From NCBI GenBank assembly GCA_050692055.1, contig JBOGTC010000122.1, positions 1-19,341 of the forward strand: 19,341 nucleotides of DNA. The letters run 5' to 3'. The notes under the pieces were generated by a model. It made no database searches, had not been told where the DNA came from, and saw only the letters and a program-made list of their open reading frames with translations. Positions 1 to 8,456 of this stretch are shown piece after piece (positions within the stretch are counted from its first letter, which is position 1; each line of letters begins with the position of its first letter). The stretch comes from JBOGTC01 sp050692055 (GTDB lineage Bacteria; Chloroflexota; Limnocylindria; QHBO01). Made by a program: the position numbers and the translations under genes.

Positions 1-1147
1 GCGCGTGCTCCAGTCGGTCGAGCGGCACGCCCGCCGCGCGAGGCGCGGAACGCTCGACCGCGTCGAGCACGGCCGCGTTGGCCCGATCGCCGATGGCATG
101 GACCGCCACGCCGATGCGCGCCGGCCGGGCGGCGGCGAACAGGCCGTCCAGCTCGTCGGACGGCACGCGCAGGATCCCCGCGTCCGCATCGTCGCCGCAG
201 CTGTAGGGCGCGAAGAGGGCGGCCGTCCGTGATCCCAGGGCGCCGTCCGCGTACTCCTTGGCCCAGCCGAAGCGCAGCGTGGTCGTGCCCGCGAACGGGG
301 CCCCGGTCTGCAGGCCGAGCTCCGCGGCCGCGGCCAGCGCGTCGGCGGGGATCCCGAGCGTGAGGCGCAGCCGGCCGTCGATCCGTTCGGCGTGCTCGGC
401 GAGCGACGAGAACGAGTCCCCCATCGCGGCGTACGGGCCAACGCCGTTCTCATCGGTATAGTCGCCAGCCTCGCTGGCACCGGTGATGCCGAGCGCCGCG
501 AGATCTCGCAGCGTCTCATCGACCGCGGCCCACAGCATCTCTCCACGCAGGCGATCAGCCGCCGTGGCGACCGGCTCCATGGCGGTCTCGCGCAGCACTC
601 CGGTCGGCGCGCCGTGGACATCGCGCTCGATCCGTCCGCCCGCCGGATCGGACGAGCCCGGACCGATGCGCCCCAGGCGCCGCGCCGCGGCCGAGGCCCA
701 GGCCGAGTGGCCATCGTGGCTGGTCAGGAAGCAGGGCCGCTCCCCCACCGCCGCCTCGAGGCGATCGAGCGCCGCGTGATCAAGCGTCGCTTCGCTCCAG
801 CCGCGCCCGGTGAGCCAGGCGTCCGGCTCCAGCTCGCGCGCCGCGGCGGCCGCGCGGCCAAGCACGTCGGCGAAGTCGGCCGCGTCCTCGAGCCGCACCG
901 TGCGCCGTGCACGGGCCATGCCGACCAGGTGCAGGTGGAAGTCATGCACGCCCGGCACGACGGCCGCTCGTTCCGCATCGATCACACGGGCGCCGGGAGC
1001 CGCGGCCTCGGCGACCTCGTGGCGGGGGCCAACGGCCACCACACGGCCGTCCGCAATGCCGACCGCCTCGGCGGTCTCGAGGCCGTCGGGGCGTGCTGCG
1101 ACGACGACCTGGCCGCTCACCACGAGGTCCGGGCGGGGCGTCCTCAT
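1..1147 (-). CDS. YtcJ-type amidohydrolase (Amidohydro_3), C-terminus cut off by window edge
   Basis: Metal-dependent hydrolase of the amidohydrolase superfamily, closest in pattern to the YtcJ/Amidohydro_3 branch. I translated it by hand from the minus strand; 382 residues are visible and the gene runs on past base 1. The N-terminal beta-sandwich leads into VPGVHDFHLHL, with the metal-binding HxH at about H71/H73. Later come a WAKEYADGALGSRTA segment, typical of the lysine/DG region of this family, and HAIGDRAN followed by RLEHA, the family's C-terminal metal-site histidines. The ATG at 1147 overlaps the stop of the upstream glycosyltransferase as ATGA, so it is probably translationally coupled. 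Members act on cyclic amides, N-formyl or similar C-N bonds in the cytoplasm; the substrate cannot be read from sequence. The family assignment is firm, the substrate unknown. Confidence 0.9.
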   Translation of the reverse strand, partial: MRTPRPDLVVSGQVVVAARPDGLETAEAVGIADGRVVAVGPRHEVAEAAAPGARVIDAERAAVVPGVHDFHLHLVGMARARRTVRLEDAADFADVLGRAAAAARELEPDAWLTGRGWSEATLDHAALDRLEAAVGERPCFLTSHDGHSAWASAAARRLGRIGPGSSDPAGGRIERDVHGAPTGVLRETAMEPVATAADRLRGEMLWAAVDETLRDLAALGITGASEAGDYTDENGVGPYAAMGDSFSSLAEHAERIDGRLRLTLGIPADALAAAAELGLQTGAPFAGTTTLRFGWAKEYADGALGSRTAALFAPYSCGDDADAGILRVPSDELDGLFAAARPARIGVAVHAIGDRANAAVLDAVERSAPRAAGVPLDRLEHA

Positions 1148-2457
1148 CGGTCCGTCGCCGTGCCGCGCGGAGTCTGCACGAATGACGAGCGTCCGGGCCA
1201 GAACGCGATGCGGGCCAGCGCGCACGGGACGACCAGCAGCCAGTGCGACAGGAAGAGCGCCCCACGTACCGATCCGCCGAGCAACGCAAGCCCCCGACGA
1301 CCATCGGCGGCCAGGCCGGCAAGCGCCAACATGAAGGCGCCGATCCCGTAGCCCGCGAACAGCGAGGCAGGCACTGACCAGTCGGCGGGCCGCGGCTGCG
1401 GAATCGTCGCGAGGCTGGCGATGATGGTGGTGGCGAACAGCGGCGGCACCAGAAACTCGCCGGTGAAGGCCAGGAAGTCCGCCTTGCGACCGATGGGCTG
1501 CGCGCCCAGCAACAGGCGCGGGCCGTGCTCCATCAATCGACGCAGGCTGCCCTCGGCCCAGCGCAGGCGCTGGCGCCATAGGGCGCCGGCCGACTCGACC
1601 GCCTCCTCCCGCACCGTCACCTCCGGCGCCAGGGTGACATGGTGGCCGGCGGCCGCGAGGCGCGTCGAGAGCTCCAGGTCCTCGGTCAGCGCCTCGGGAT
1701 CCCAGCCCCCCACCGATTCGAGCGCCGCTCGGCGTACGAACATGCCATTCCCTCGCAGCTCGGCCGTGCCGTCAGTGGCCCATCGACCGCACTGGCTGGC
1801 CATGTCCATCAGCTGCTCCTCCAGCTGCGCCCGCGTCAGCCACGAGCGCCCGGCATTGCGTGGACGTCGCTCGACCTGGATGGCCGCGGCCCCCGGATCG
1901 CGACGCCATGCCCGAAGCGCATGTTCCACGAACTCCGGATCGAGCCGGGTATCGGCGTCGACCGCGGCGACGATCTCGCCCCGCAGGAGCGGCTGAGCGA
2001 AGGCGAGAGCCGCACCTTTCGTGGCGGGCCCTGTGCCCGGCTCGCGTCTCACGACGCGGATCAGCGGGTTGGCGCCGGCCGCAGCCCGCGCGACCGCCGC
2101 CGTGGCGTCGTGCGAGCCGTCATCAATGACGACCACCTCGAATGCCACGCTCCCATCGCGTCCAGCGTAGGTCTGCGCCAGCAGGTCGGTCACCACGCCC
2201 CCCACGATCGTCGCCTCGTCGCGCGCCGGGACGATGATCGACACGAACGGTCGGCCGCCGTCGTCAGCTCGGTTGCTCGGATCGGTGCTGGCGCTCCGCA
2301 TCACCCGCCAGCCGTGCCAGGCGAGGTAGCCCACGTAGACCATGGACAGCGCGATGCCGACCTGCAGGGCACGCGCAGCCAGCACGAGGTTGATCGTCAG
2401 CCAGGCGAGGAGGGCCGAGGCAACGAGGAAGGCGGCTGCGAGGACCCTAGTCGCCAT
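1144..2457 (-). CDS. Membrane-bound family-2 glycosyltransferase (processive-type motifs)
   Basis: A 437-aa integral membrane GT-A glycosyltransferase, likely moving a sugar from a nucleotide-sugar donor to a lipid or a growing polysaccharide. Two N-terminal membrane segments (about 5-27 and 31-53) precede the GT2 domain. Visible motifs are FVSIIVPARDE, the DD of VVVIDDGS (112-113), the DxD in VDADT (167-169), TED (258-260) and QRLRW (296-300). The TED plus QxxRW pair is known from cellulose, hyaluronan and poly-GlcNAc synthases. About three hydrophobic segments follow. I chose the ATG at 2457, whose product begins MATRVLAAAF and goes straight into the first membrane helix. The open frame continues upstream to 2610, but that part is Arg-rich and lies inside the MFS gene. 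The start overlaps the MFS stop by 11 bp. Acceptor and product are unknown. Confidence 0.9.
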   Translation of the reverse strand: MATRVLAAAFLVASALLAWLTINLVLAARALQVGIALSMVYVGYLAWHGWRVMRSASTDPSNRADDGGRPFVSIIVPARDEATIVGGVVTDLLAQTYAGRDGSVAFEVVVIDDGSHDATAAVARAAAGANPLIRVVRREPGTGPATKGAALAFAQPLLRGEIVAAVDADTRLDPEFVEHALRAWRRDPGAAAIQVERRPRNAGRSWLTRAQLEEQLMDMASQCGRWATDGTAELRGNGMFVRRAALESVGGWDPEALTEDLELSTRLAAAGHHVTLAPEVTVREEAVESAGALWRQRLRWAEGSLRRLMEHGPRLLLGAQPIGRKADFLAFTGEFLVPPLFATTIIASLATIPQPRPADWSVPASLFAGYGIGAFMLALAGLAADGRRGLALLGGSVRGALFLSHWLLVVPCALARIAFWPGRSSFVQTPRGTATDR

Positions 2458-3961
2458 CCGTGGACGCCGGGCCTCGCCGCCGGCCTCGCCGCGAAACCGG
2501 CTCGGGCACCGGCGCACCCGCGACCCCGCCCGCCTCACCGACGTTGGGCGGCGCGTCCGCCAGCGGCGCCAAGTCGGCACGGTCGTGCGCATGCAGGCCG
2601 GCTGTGGCATTCCGCCGCCACGACGCGATTCCCGCCCACAGCGTCAGCAGCCCCAGGATGGCCATGACGATCGGGATCCCCGCGCCGGGCAGGAAGATGT
2701 TTATGACGTCCGCCGCGGCGGGCGCGAGGATCACCGGCAGGAACGAGGCGAGCGACAGCAGCGTGTTGAGGATGCCGAAGATCCGGCCGCGCACCTCCAC
2801 CGGCAGCTCTTCCTGCAGCGCGGTCTGCGACGGGATGGCCACGAACGCGTACTCCATGCCGGCCAGCACGGCGATCACCACCACCACGGCGATCACGCTG
2901 ATGAGCGGCGCCAGGGTGGGGATCGTGGCCTCGATGGGCGCGACGGCCGGCGCGAAGAGGTCGGTGATCGGCCTCACGATCGCCAGCGCAACGAGCGTGA
3001 CGCCCATGGCGACCAGGCCGATGTCGATGACCAGCCGCTTGGGCGCGCCCTTGCCATAGCTGTTCAGGAACAGGATGCCCACCACGGCGCCGAGTCCGGC
3101 GGGCCCCATGATGAAGAAGAAGTCGGTCGCCGAGAGCCGGAGGACATCCCTCGCGAAGCCCGGGCCGATGGCTCCCAGCACGCCGATGAGGCTGGCCGCC
3201 ACGCCGAGGTAGGTCAGGCTCCAGGCGATCTCGTGGTGGCGACGAACGAATGAGACTCCCTCGCGCAGCTCGTCCATCAGCTCGCGCATCGCTCGCCCCG
3301 CCGCGCCGGCCGCGGGACGCACCCGGTCCGGCACGACGCTGGGCAACGGCAGGATCGCCAGCGCGGCGACGGCGAACATCACGGCCACCACCACGTACAC
3401 CGCGATCGGGCCGGTGGTGATGAGGATCAGCGGACCCATGAAGCCGAAGCCAACGGCGAACGTTGCGTTGATCGTCAGCACGAACACCGAGTTCGCCGCC
3501 ATCAGGTGCCGACGCTCGACGATGCGCGGGATCGACGTCAGCTCGGCCGGCGCGAAGAAGGCGGTGGCGCTCGCGACGAAGAAGTTGATGAGGAAGATGA
3601 GTGGAATGTTGCCGCTGTCGGTGCTCGGCGCCACGAAGATGAAGAGCACGGTGCCGACGGCGCGCACCACGTTCGTGGCCAGCATGATGATCCTGGCGTC
3701 CATGCGCTCGACGAGCACGCCGCCCAGCGTGCTGAACAGCACCGCGGGAACGAGGAAGCTCAGGATCAGCGCGGCCACGGCCGTGTTCGAATCGGTCGTG
3801 TCCGAGACTGTCGCGATGAGCGCGGCGAGCACCATGTTGCTCGCCAGCTGGCTCAGCGTCTGCGCCGACCAGAGGTAGACGAATCCGCGGTTGCGAAAGA
3901 CGCTGCCAGCGCCCGACAGATCCGGCGTACCCAGGTGCTGCGGAATCTCGCCGTGCGTCAC
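2447..3961 (-). CDS. MFS transporter, exporter-like
   Basis: A 504-aa major facilitator protein of the MFS_3/EntS-like kind, usually proton-driven exporters of small molecules. Hydrophobic segments cover about residues 30-445 in the pattern of twelve helices. The N-terminal half contains FRNRGFVYLWSAQTLS and, between helices 2 and 3, GVLVERMDARI, which fits the conserved G-x-x-x-D-R/K loop of this family. A basic central loop separates the halves. The last 60 residues are hydrophilic and Ala/Arg-rich, probably a cytoplasmic tail. The start is a GTG that overlaps the stop of the DUF951 gene as GTGA, the same junction type seen elsewhere in the window. Position between TldE and a glycosyltransferase is compatible with export of a processed peptide or glycoconjugate, but that is inference. 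Confidence 0.9.
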   Translation of the reverse strand: MTHGEIPQHLGTPDLSGAGSVFRNRGFVYLWSAQTLSQLASNMVLAALIATVSDTTDSNTAVAALILSFLVPAVLFSTLGGVLVERMDARIIMLATNVVRAVGTVLFIFVAPSTDSGNIPLIFLINFFVASATAFFAPAELTSIPRIVERRHLMAANSVFVLTINATFAVGFGFMGPLILITTGPIAVYVVVAVMFAVAALAILPLPSVVPDRVRPAAGAAGRAMRELMDELREGVSFVRRHHEIAWSLTYLGVAASLIGVLGAIGPGFARDVLRLSATDFFFIMGPAGLGAVVGILFLNSYGKGAPKRLVIDIGLVAMGVTLVALAIVRPITDLFAPAVAPIEATIPTLAPLISVIAVVVVIAVLAGMEYAFVAIPSQTALQEELPVEVRGRIFGILNTLLSLASFLPVILAPAAADVINIFLPGAGIPIVMAILGLLTLWAGIASWRRNATAGLHAHDRADLAPLADAPPNVGEAGGVAGAPVPEPVSRRGRRRGPASTDGD

Positions 3962-4173
3962 GGGGACTCGGACGGCTCCGCACCGCGGGCCAGGTATTCG
4001 GTGAAGCGCCGCTCCACGTCGAGGCGATCCATCAGGATCCGATGCGCGCAGCCTTCACACACGAGCCCGATGTCGGCGCCGAGACGGACCACCTCCCAGT
4101 CCCGGCTGCCGCACGGGTGCTCCTTCCGAAGGCGCAGTCGATCGCCGATGCGAAGCTCGAGCGGCGGCGCCAT
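3958..4173 (-). CDS. DUF951 family small protein
   Basis: A 71-aa protein matching the DUF951 pattern: a basic beta-rich stretch RIGDRLRLRKEHPCGS, then WEVVRLGADIGLVCEGC, then a basic end. C21 in HPCG and the CxxC at C39/C42 could bind a metal or contact nucleic acid. DUF951 occurs in Firmicutes and Chloroflexota, often beside ribosome- or chromosome-related genes, and its function is not established. The ATG at 4173 lies 2 nt after the TldE stop, with GGTAAGG just in front. A longer open frame reaches 4461, but that part overlaps TldE and has no family likeness. The gene's stop is the TGA in the GTGA junction with the MFS gene. Confidence 0.88.
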   Translation of the reverse strand: MAPPLELRIGDRLRLRKEHPCGSRDWEVVRLGADIGLVCEGCAHRILMDRLDVERRFTEYLARGAEPSESP

Positions 4174-4175
4174 CC

Positions 4176-5543
4176 TTACCCATCCGCCTCGGGGGCGGTG
4201 ACACCGGTGAAGTTGAAGGACTCGATGCGCAGCGCAGGGACGCGGCAGGCGCCGAAGTACTCGCCGGGGACAAGCTTCGTCCCGCCGCTGATGGCGCGGA
4301 TGCTGCCGAACGCCTCCGGGATGGACTGCGTGAAGCGGAAGTTGAGGAGTGGCCGTGTCAGCTTCCCATCCTCGATGAGGAACGTCCCGTCCTTCGTCAT
4401 CCCGGTCAGGATCGCCTTCTTGGGATGGACCGGGTTGATGTAGTGGAAGCGCGTCACCCACACGCCGCGCTCGATGCCGCTTGCCAGCGTCGAGCGCTCC
4501 GCCTCACCGGGAGCCATGAAGAGGTTGGTCGCCATCGGCCCCCAGGTGTTGGGCGCCGGCAGCGCGTGCCCGGTCGAAGCCATGCCGGCCCGGCGTGCGG
4601 TTGCAGCATCGTGCACCACGGCGCGCGCCACACCCGCCTCGATGAGGTCCACTCGTCGGCGCACGACGCCCTCGAAGTCGATGGGGCTGGGCAGGCCGGT
4701 CGCGTCGTGGCCGTCGTCGCGGATGGTGACGTTGGCGCCGGTCACCTGCTTGCCGAGCTCCATGAACGAGCGGCCCTCTTCGTAGGCGAGTCCCGAGAAG
4801 CCGATGAACGACAGGTACTCCAGCAATCCCGCCACCGCGTACTCCTCGAGCACGACCTCGTACTCGCCCGGCTCGAGCTCGCCGGCGCCGCGCATGTCGG
4901 CCCCCTTGCGCGCCGCCTCGAGACCCAGTGCCTCGGCGTCGACATCGCCGATGTCCGGCGAGCCGGCGTTGGCGTACCCCGACGCCGCCCCCGACGCGAA
5001 GCCGTCCATCATCACGGTGACGAGCGCAGCCTGCGTCCCGCGGTGACGGGCGCGGATGCCGCGCGAGTTGGCCACCGCGGTCGTCATGACCGAGGTCGCG
5101 AAGGATCCGGATGTCTCCAGTCCCTGCGCCATGCCGGCGGCGATCACCGCCCGCGCGCCGCCCGCGCGCCGCTCGGGCGTGGCCTCCGCGGTCGCGGCCA
5201 CGTAGCCCAGATCCGGATCGTGCTCCACATCGTCCGGGTCGGGCAGGACGGCCGCGTTCGGATTCGGGGCGGCGCGCATGGCGATCGTGGTGGCTCGCGC
5301 CACCACGTCCGCGATGCCGCCATCGTCCAGCCGATTCGTGCTGGCCACCCCAACGCGACCGTCGTCGATGACGCGCACCTGGACGCTTGCGTCGTGCTCG
5401 CGCACGTTCTGGTGGATCTGGTTCGTGGCGAAGCGCGTGAGCGCCGCGTCCTGGGCCAGGTACAGAACCTCGGTCTGCTCGGCCTCGGAGCGGATCAGGA
5501 CGCCGTCGAGCAGCGCGTCGATCTCGTCGCGCGTGGCTACCAT
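4176..5543 (-). CDS. pmbA: TldE/PmbA family protein (non-metal partner of TldD)
   Basis: A 455-aa member of the TldD/PmbA family. In the known TldD-TldE complex the TldD subunit holds the zinc site and TldE does not; the heterodimer degrades unfolded peptides and removes leaders from some ribosomal peptides such as microcin B17. This copy has no HExxxH motif, which fits the TldE role. Recognisable segments are the N-terminal alpha/beta domain with RFATNQIHQNVREHDASVQV, the middle GEYEVVLEEYAVAGLLEYL, where TldD would carry its zinc helix, and the C-terminal FHYINPVHPKKAILTGMTKD and IRAISGGTKLVPGEYFGA. The ATG at 5543 overlaps the tldD stop by 7 bp. A longer open frame reaches 6296 but only shadows tldD. 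Cytoplasmic; almost certainly acts with the TldD made upstream. Confidence 0.92.
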   Translation of the reverse strand: MVATRDEIDALLDGVLIRSEAEQTEVLYLAQDAALTRFATNQIHQNVREHDASVQVRVIDDGRVGVASTNRLDDGGIADVVARATTIAMRAAPNPNAAVLPDPDDVEHDPDLGYVAATAEATPERRAGGARAVIAAGMAQGLETSGSFATSVMTTAVANSRGIRARHRGTQAALVTVMMDGFASGAASGYANAGSPDIGDVDAEALGLEAARKGADMRGAGELEPGEYEVVLEEYAVAGLLEYLSFIGFSGLAYEEGRSFMELGKQVTGANVTIRDDGHDATGLPSPIDFEGVVRRRVDLIEAGVARAVVHDAATARRAGMASTGHALPAPNTWGPMATNLFMAPGEAERSTLASGIERGVWVTRFHYINPVHPKKAILTGMTKDGTFLIEDGKLTRPLLNFRFTQSIPEAFGSIRAISGGTKLVPGEYFGACRVPALRIESFNFTGVTAPEADG

Positions 5544-6985
5544 CGGCCCACCCCCACCTTCACGTTCCGGAAGCGAGCCGGCGCCGCGCCGTGTCCGACG
5601 TGCCCGATCTGGCCGGGCTCGCCCTTGCCGCAGTTCGGAAGCCCCCACAGCACCCAGTCCGAAGGACCGCAGATCGCGTCGCAGCTGCTCCAGAAGCGCG
5701 GCGTGATGCCGGTGTAGGTCGGATTCTTCACGAGCTGCGTGCGCTTCCCGTTGCGGATCAGCCAGCCGGCCTGGTCGCCGAACTGGAAGTTCAGCCGCCG
5801 GTCGTCGATCGACCAGCTCTTGTTGATGCTCATGAAGATGCCGTCGTCCGTGTCGCTGATCAGGTCCTCGAGCGTGCCGGCCTCCCCCGGTCGGAGGTTG
5901 ATGTTCGTCATCCGGATCAGGGGAATATGGCTCCATGTCCAGGCGCGCGCGCTGCCCATGCTGCTGCGCCCGATCTTCGGGGCCGTCTCGCGGCTGGTCA
6001 GATAGCCCACCAGCGTCCCGCGCTCGACGAGCGGCACGTTCTGGGCGGGGACGCCCTCGTCGTCGTAGCCGAAGGTGCCGAGGCCGCCGGGTGCGGTGGC
6101 ATCGGCGTCGATGCTGACCAGATCCGAGCCATAGCGGAAGTCGCCCAGCTTGTCGGTGGTCAGGAAGCTGGTGCCGGCGTACGAGGCCTCCGTGCCGAAG
6201 ACGCGATCGAGCTCGGTCGGGTGGCCGCACGACTCGTGCACCTGCAGCGCCACCTGGGTCGAGTCGAGGATGAGGGTCATCTCGCCCGACGGGCACTGCG
6301 GCGCGTCGAGCAGCGCCACCGCCTCCTCCGCCGTCTGCTGAGCGTGCTCCGCCAGCGCCATGCCGCGCACCGCCTCGAATCCGCCCGTCACCGATTGGCC
6401 GCCCCAGGAGTTCGGGAAGGAGCGCTGCTGCATCTCCGACTCGTTGACGGCGGTGGCCTCGATCCCGGCGCCGACCTCGACGATCTCCTGCTCGATTCGC
6501 GCGCCCTGCGTCGACGCGAACGTCTTGCGCTCGAGTCCGCCCACGATGTTGCTCTCACGGATGGTGACGCCCGGCACGCCGGCCATGATCGCGTCGGCCT
6601 CGAGCAGGATGCGCAGCTTCTCGTCGAGCGAGACCGCGAACGGATCCTCCTCGAACGGCGTGCGATACGTGTCGACGGCTGGCGTCGTACCGTCCAGCTC
6701 GACTGGCTCCCGCTGCGCCAGCCGGCTCGCACGCGCGATCGCCACCGCCTCTCGCGCCACGCGCTCAGCCTCCTCCGGCTCAGCGACCGAGCTGGAGCTG
6801 AAGCCCCATGCGCCCTCGACGAGGACGCGGACCCCGAAGCCGGCGCTCTGGTTCGACGACGCCGCCTCCAGCGCGCCGTTCTTCACGTTCAGCTGCTCCG
6901 TCTGGCGCTCGACCACCCGCACGTCGGCATACGACGCACCGGCACGGTTGGCCGCGTCCAGCGCGCGGTCGGTCAGGTCGTTCAT
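5537..6985 (-). CDS. tldD: TldD zinc metalloprotease subunit
   Basis: A 482-aa TldD-type metalloprotease. The zinc motif is HESCGH (H250, E251, H255) inside ALQVHESCGHPTELDR. The HPTELDR continuation marks the branch common in actinobacteria, Thermus and Chloroflexota rather than E. coli TldD. The C-terminus has PNCGKGEPGQIGHVGHGAAP, including a Cys near residue 452 that fits the conserved third-ligand/cysteine region, and ends ARFRNVKVG. I chose the ATG at 6985 because GGGAGG lies 5 nt upstream; the in-frame GTG at 6997 would place that Shine-Dalgarno inside the coding region. The 38-bp gap before it is the only gap longer than a few bases in this operon, so tldD initiates on its own ribosome site. 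TldE follows with a 7-bp overlap. Confidence 0.94.
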   Translation of the reverse strand: MNDLTDRALDAANRAGASYADVRVVERQTEQLNVKNGALEAASSNQSAGFGVRVLVEGAWGFSSSSVAEPEEAERVAREAVAIARASRLAQREPVELDGTTPAVDTYRTPFEEDPFAVSLDEKLRILLEADAIMAGVPGVTIRESNIVGGLERKTFASTQGARIEQEIVEVGAGIEATAVNESEMQQRSFPNSWGGQSVTGGFEAVRGMALAEHAQQTAEEAVALLDAPQCPSGEMTLILDSTQVALQVHESCGHPTELDRVFGTEASYAGTSFLTTDKLGDFRYGSDLVSIDADATAPGGLGTFGYDDEGVPAQNVPLVERGTLVGYLTSRETAPKIGRSSMGSARAWTWSHIPLIRMTNINLRPGEAGTLEDLISDTDDGIFMSINKSWSIDDRRLNFQFGDQAGWLIRNGKRTQLVKNPTYTGITPRFWSSCDAICGPSDWVLWGLPNCGKGEPGQIGHVGHGAAPARFRNVKVGVGRW

Positions 6986-7023
6986 CACACCTCCCACGGG
7001 ATGCTCAGACTGAATGCCAGAGC

Positions 7024-7695
7024 CTACTCGACCGGTCGCGCCACCTGCGGCGCGAGATCGCGCTCGGTGGCCGGCAGGCGCAGGCTGTCGACCTCGGTCA
7101 CCACGATCGTCGCCTCCACCGACTGCTCCAGCTGCACCTTGATGCCGCCGGGACGCTCCATCGCAGAGAAGAGGCCCTCCTGCGGTCCGACCGCCTCGAT
7201 CACGAACGAGCGACCGAACGCCACGCCGTCGATGGCCAGCGAGTCGGTGGCCTGGACCGCCACCGAGCGTGCCGTGACCCGCACGTCGTCCAGCGCGATC
7301 GCCTCGGCGCCGGCATTGCGCAGCTCGTACAGCAGGTCGTTCACGGCGATGGCGTCGAGCGAGCCTTCGACCTGCAGGCGCACCCCCTGGCCCTCCACCG
7401 GGGCAAGGCCGCCGAAGGCACGGATCCTGAGCAGATCCTCGCGGGTCACGTCGCGCGACGACTGGCCCTGCGCGGCGTCCCGCTCGTACTCGAGCACCTG
7501 GGCGCGCAGGTCGGACAGGCCGCTCCGCAGCTCCTCGTTCCGCGCCTCGAGCGTCTCGATCAGGGTACTGAGCTCCTGTGCGGACAGCGAGCTCAGCTCG
7601 ATGGGACTCGCCTGCGAGCGCAGCTGCCCCACCAGCAGGATGCCAATGAGCAGCGCCACGCCGAACATGCTGAGCTGCGCGATGGCGCGGCGCAT
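7024..7695 (-). CDS. DUF881 family membrane protein (second copy)
   Basis: A 223-aa DUF881 protein. One N-terminal membrane helix (about 5-24) is followed by a predicted coiled coil (about 40-75, heptad-like LSTLIETLEARNEELRSGL) and then the DUF881 core, whose markers are NDLLYELRNAGAEAIALDD and FGRSFVIEAVGP. Known relatives are YlxW/YlxX of Bacillus and the DUF881 genes beside sbp and divisome loci in Actinobacteria. They are thought to act at the cell envelope, but no reaction is known. The ATG at 7695 shares one base with the stop of the first DUF881 gene (TGATG). The long open frame up to 8007 is a frame overlapping that gene and is not the start. Topology is inferred as anchor inside, domain outside. 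Confidence 0.9.
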   Translation of the reverse strand: MRRAIAQLSMFGVALLIGILLVGQLRSQASPIELSSLSAQELSTLIETLEARNEELRSGLSDLRAQVLEYERDAAQGQSSRDVTREDLLRIRAFGGLAPVEGQGVRLQVEGSLDAIAVNDLLYELRNAGAEAIALDDVRVTARSVAVQATDSLAIDGVAFGRSFVIEAVGPQEGLFSAMERPGGIKVQLEQSVEATIVVTEVDSLRLPATERDLAPQVARPVE

Positions 7696-8456
7696 CAGGT
7701 CGGCTCCTCGTCCGGCACGGCCCAGCTCAACCTGGTGTTGCCGACGAAACCTCGGAGCGTGAGCTCGTCGCGAGCCTCGCTGGCGAACTCGAGCCCGAAG
7801 GCGTCGATCCGCTGCCCCACGCGACCGATGAAGGCCGGGTGCGCGAGCACGGCCTCGTGAAGCCCCGCCGGGCCGATGGCCTCGATCCGGAAGGGCGGCG
7901 ACAGGAAGGCGGTGTTCACGAGGATCGACGCGCCCACGCCGTAGATCGAGGAGGTGGCGACGAGTCGCTCGCGGTTGATGGTGATGGCCTCGGCGCCGGA
8001 GGCCCACATGGCGGAGACGATGTCGCGCACGTCGTCGACCAGCACGATGTAGTCAACCAGGCGATGTCCGGGCGGAATCTCACGCCGGGAGTCGGCGATC
8101 TCGACCACCATCCCCGGTCCGGTCACGTCGGTCAGCCCCACCGCCAGGTTCGCGGCCGCGACACGCTGGTTCAGCTCTTCGAGCGTGGTCTGCGACCCCG
8201 GGTCCTGCTCCTGGAACTCCTGCACCACATCTTCCTCCAGCGCGATCTGCGCGCGGAGCTCCTCCTGATCGGCCTGCAGCTCGAGCGCACGCGCGGTGAG
8301 CACCTGCTGCGCCGACGTCGTGAACGCCTCGCGCGCCAGCGAGCTGTTCCATTGCGCCGCACCCACGAAGCCCACCACCGCGAGCGCCATGGCGATGCTG
8401 ATCGCCCACTGACGACGAGCGATCCGCGGCCGACGGCTGCCGCCGGGACCGCTCAC
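7695..8456 (-). CDS. DUF881 family membrane protein (first copy)
   Basis: A 253-aa DUF881 protein paralogous to its downstream neighbour. A basic N-terminus (RRPRIARR) precedes one membrane helix (about 17-36). Next come a coiled coil rich in E and Q (about 45-95) and the DUF881 core with LTDVTGPGMVVEIADSRREI, VDYIVLVDDVRDIVSAMWAS and GAEAITINRERLVATSSI. The core is more typical of the family than the second copy. The start is a GTG whose bases overlap the TGA of the upstream peptidase as GTGA, so translation is probably coupled. The pair may form a hetero-oligomer through the coiled coils; this is inference. Confidence 0.9.
   Translation of the reverse strand: MSGPGGSRRPRIARRQWAISIAMALAVVGFVGAAQWNSSLAREAFTTSAQQVLTARALELQADQEELRAQIALEEDVVQEFQEQDPGSQTTLEELNQRVAAANLAVGLTDVTGPGMVVEIADSRREIPPGHRLVDYIVLVDDVRDIVSAMWASGAEAITINRERLVATSSIYGVGASILVNTAFLSPPFRIEAIGPAGLHEAVLAHPAFIGRVGQRIDAFGLEFASEARDELTLRGFVGNTRLSWAVPDEEPT

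Noticed and set aside
392..1351. 319-codon plus-strand frame
   Set aside because: Antisense to the amidohydrolase, whose HxH and HAIGDRAN motifs identify the true frame; the product is low-complexity Arg/Gly.
2535..3983. 482-codon minus-strand frame overlapping the MFS gene
   Set aside because: Same strand but different frame from a clear twelve-helix transporter; the product is Arg/Gly-rich and not hydrophobic.
6986..7023. Possible promoter in the 38-bp gap before tldD
   Set aside because: The gap contains a good Shine-Dalgarno, but I found no -10/-35 pair within it.
5591..7762. 723-codon open frame on the plus strand, opposite tldD and DUF881
   Set aside because: It is antisense to genes with intact family motifs. 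Its product is Arg/Ala/His-rich with no domain, as is usual for antisense frames at high GC.
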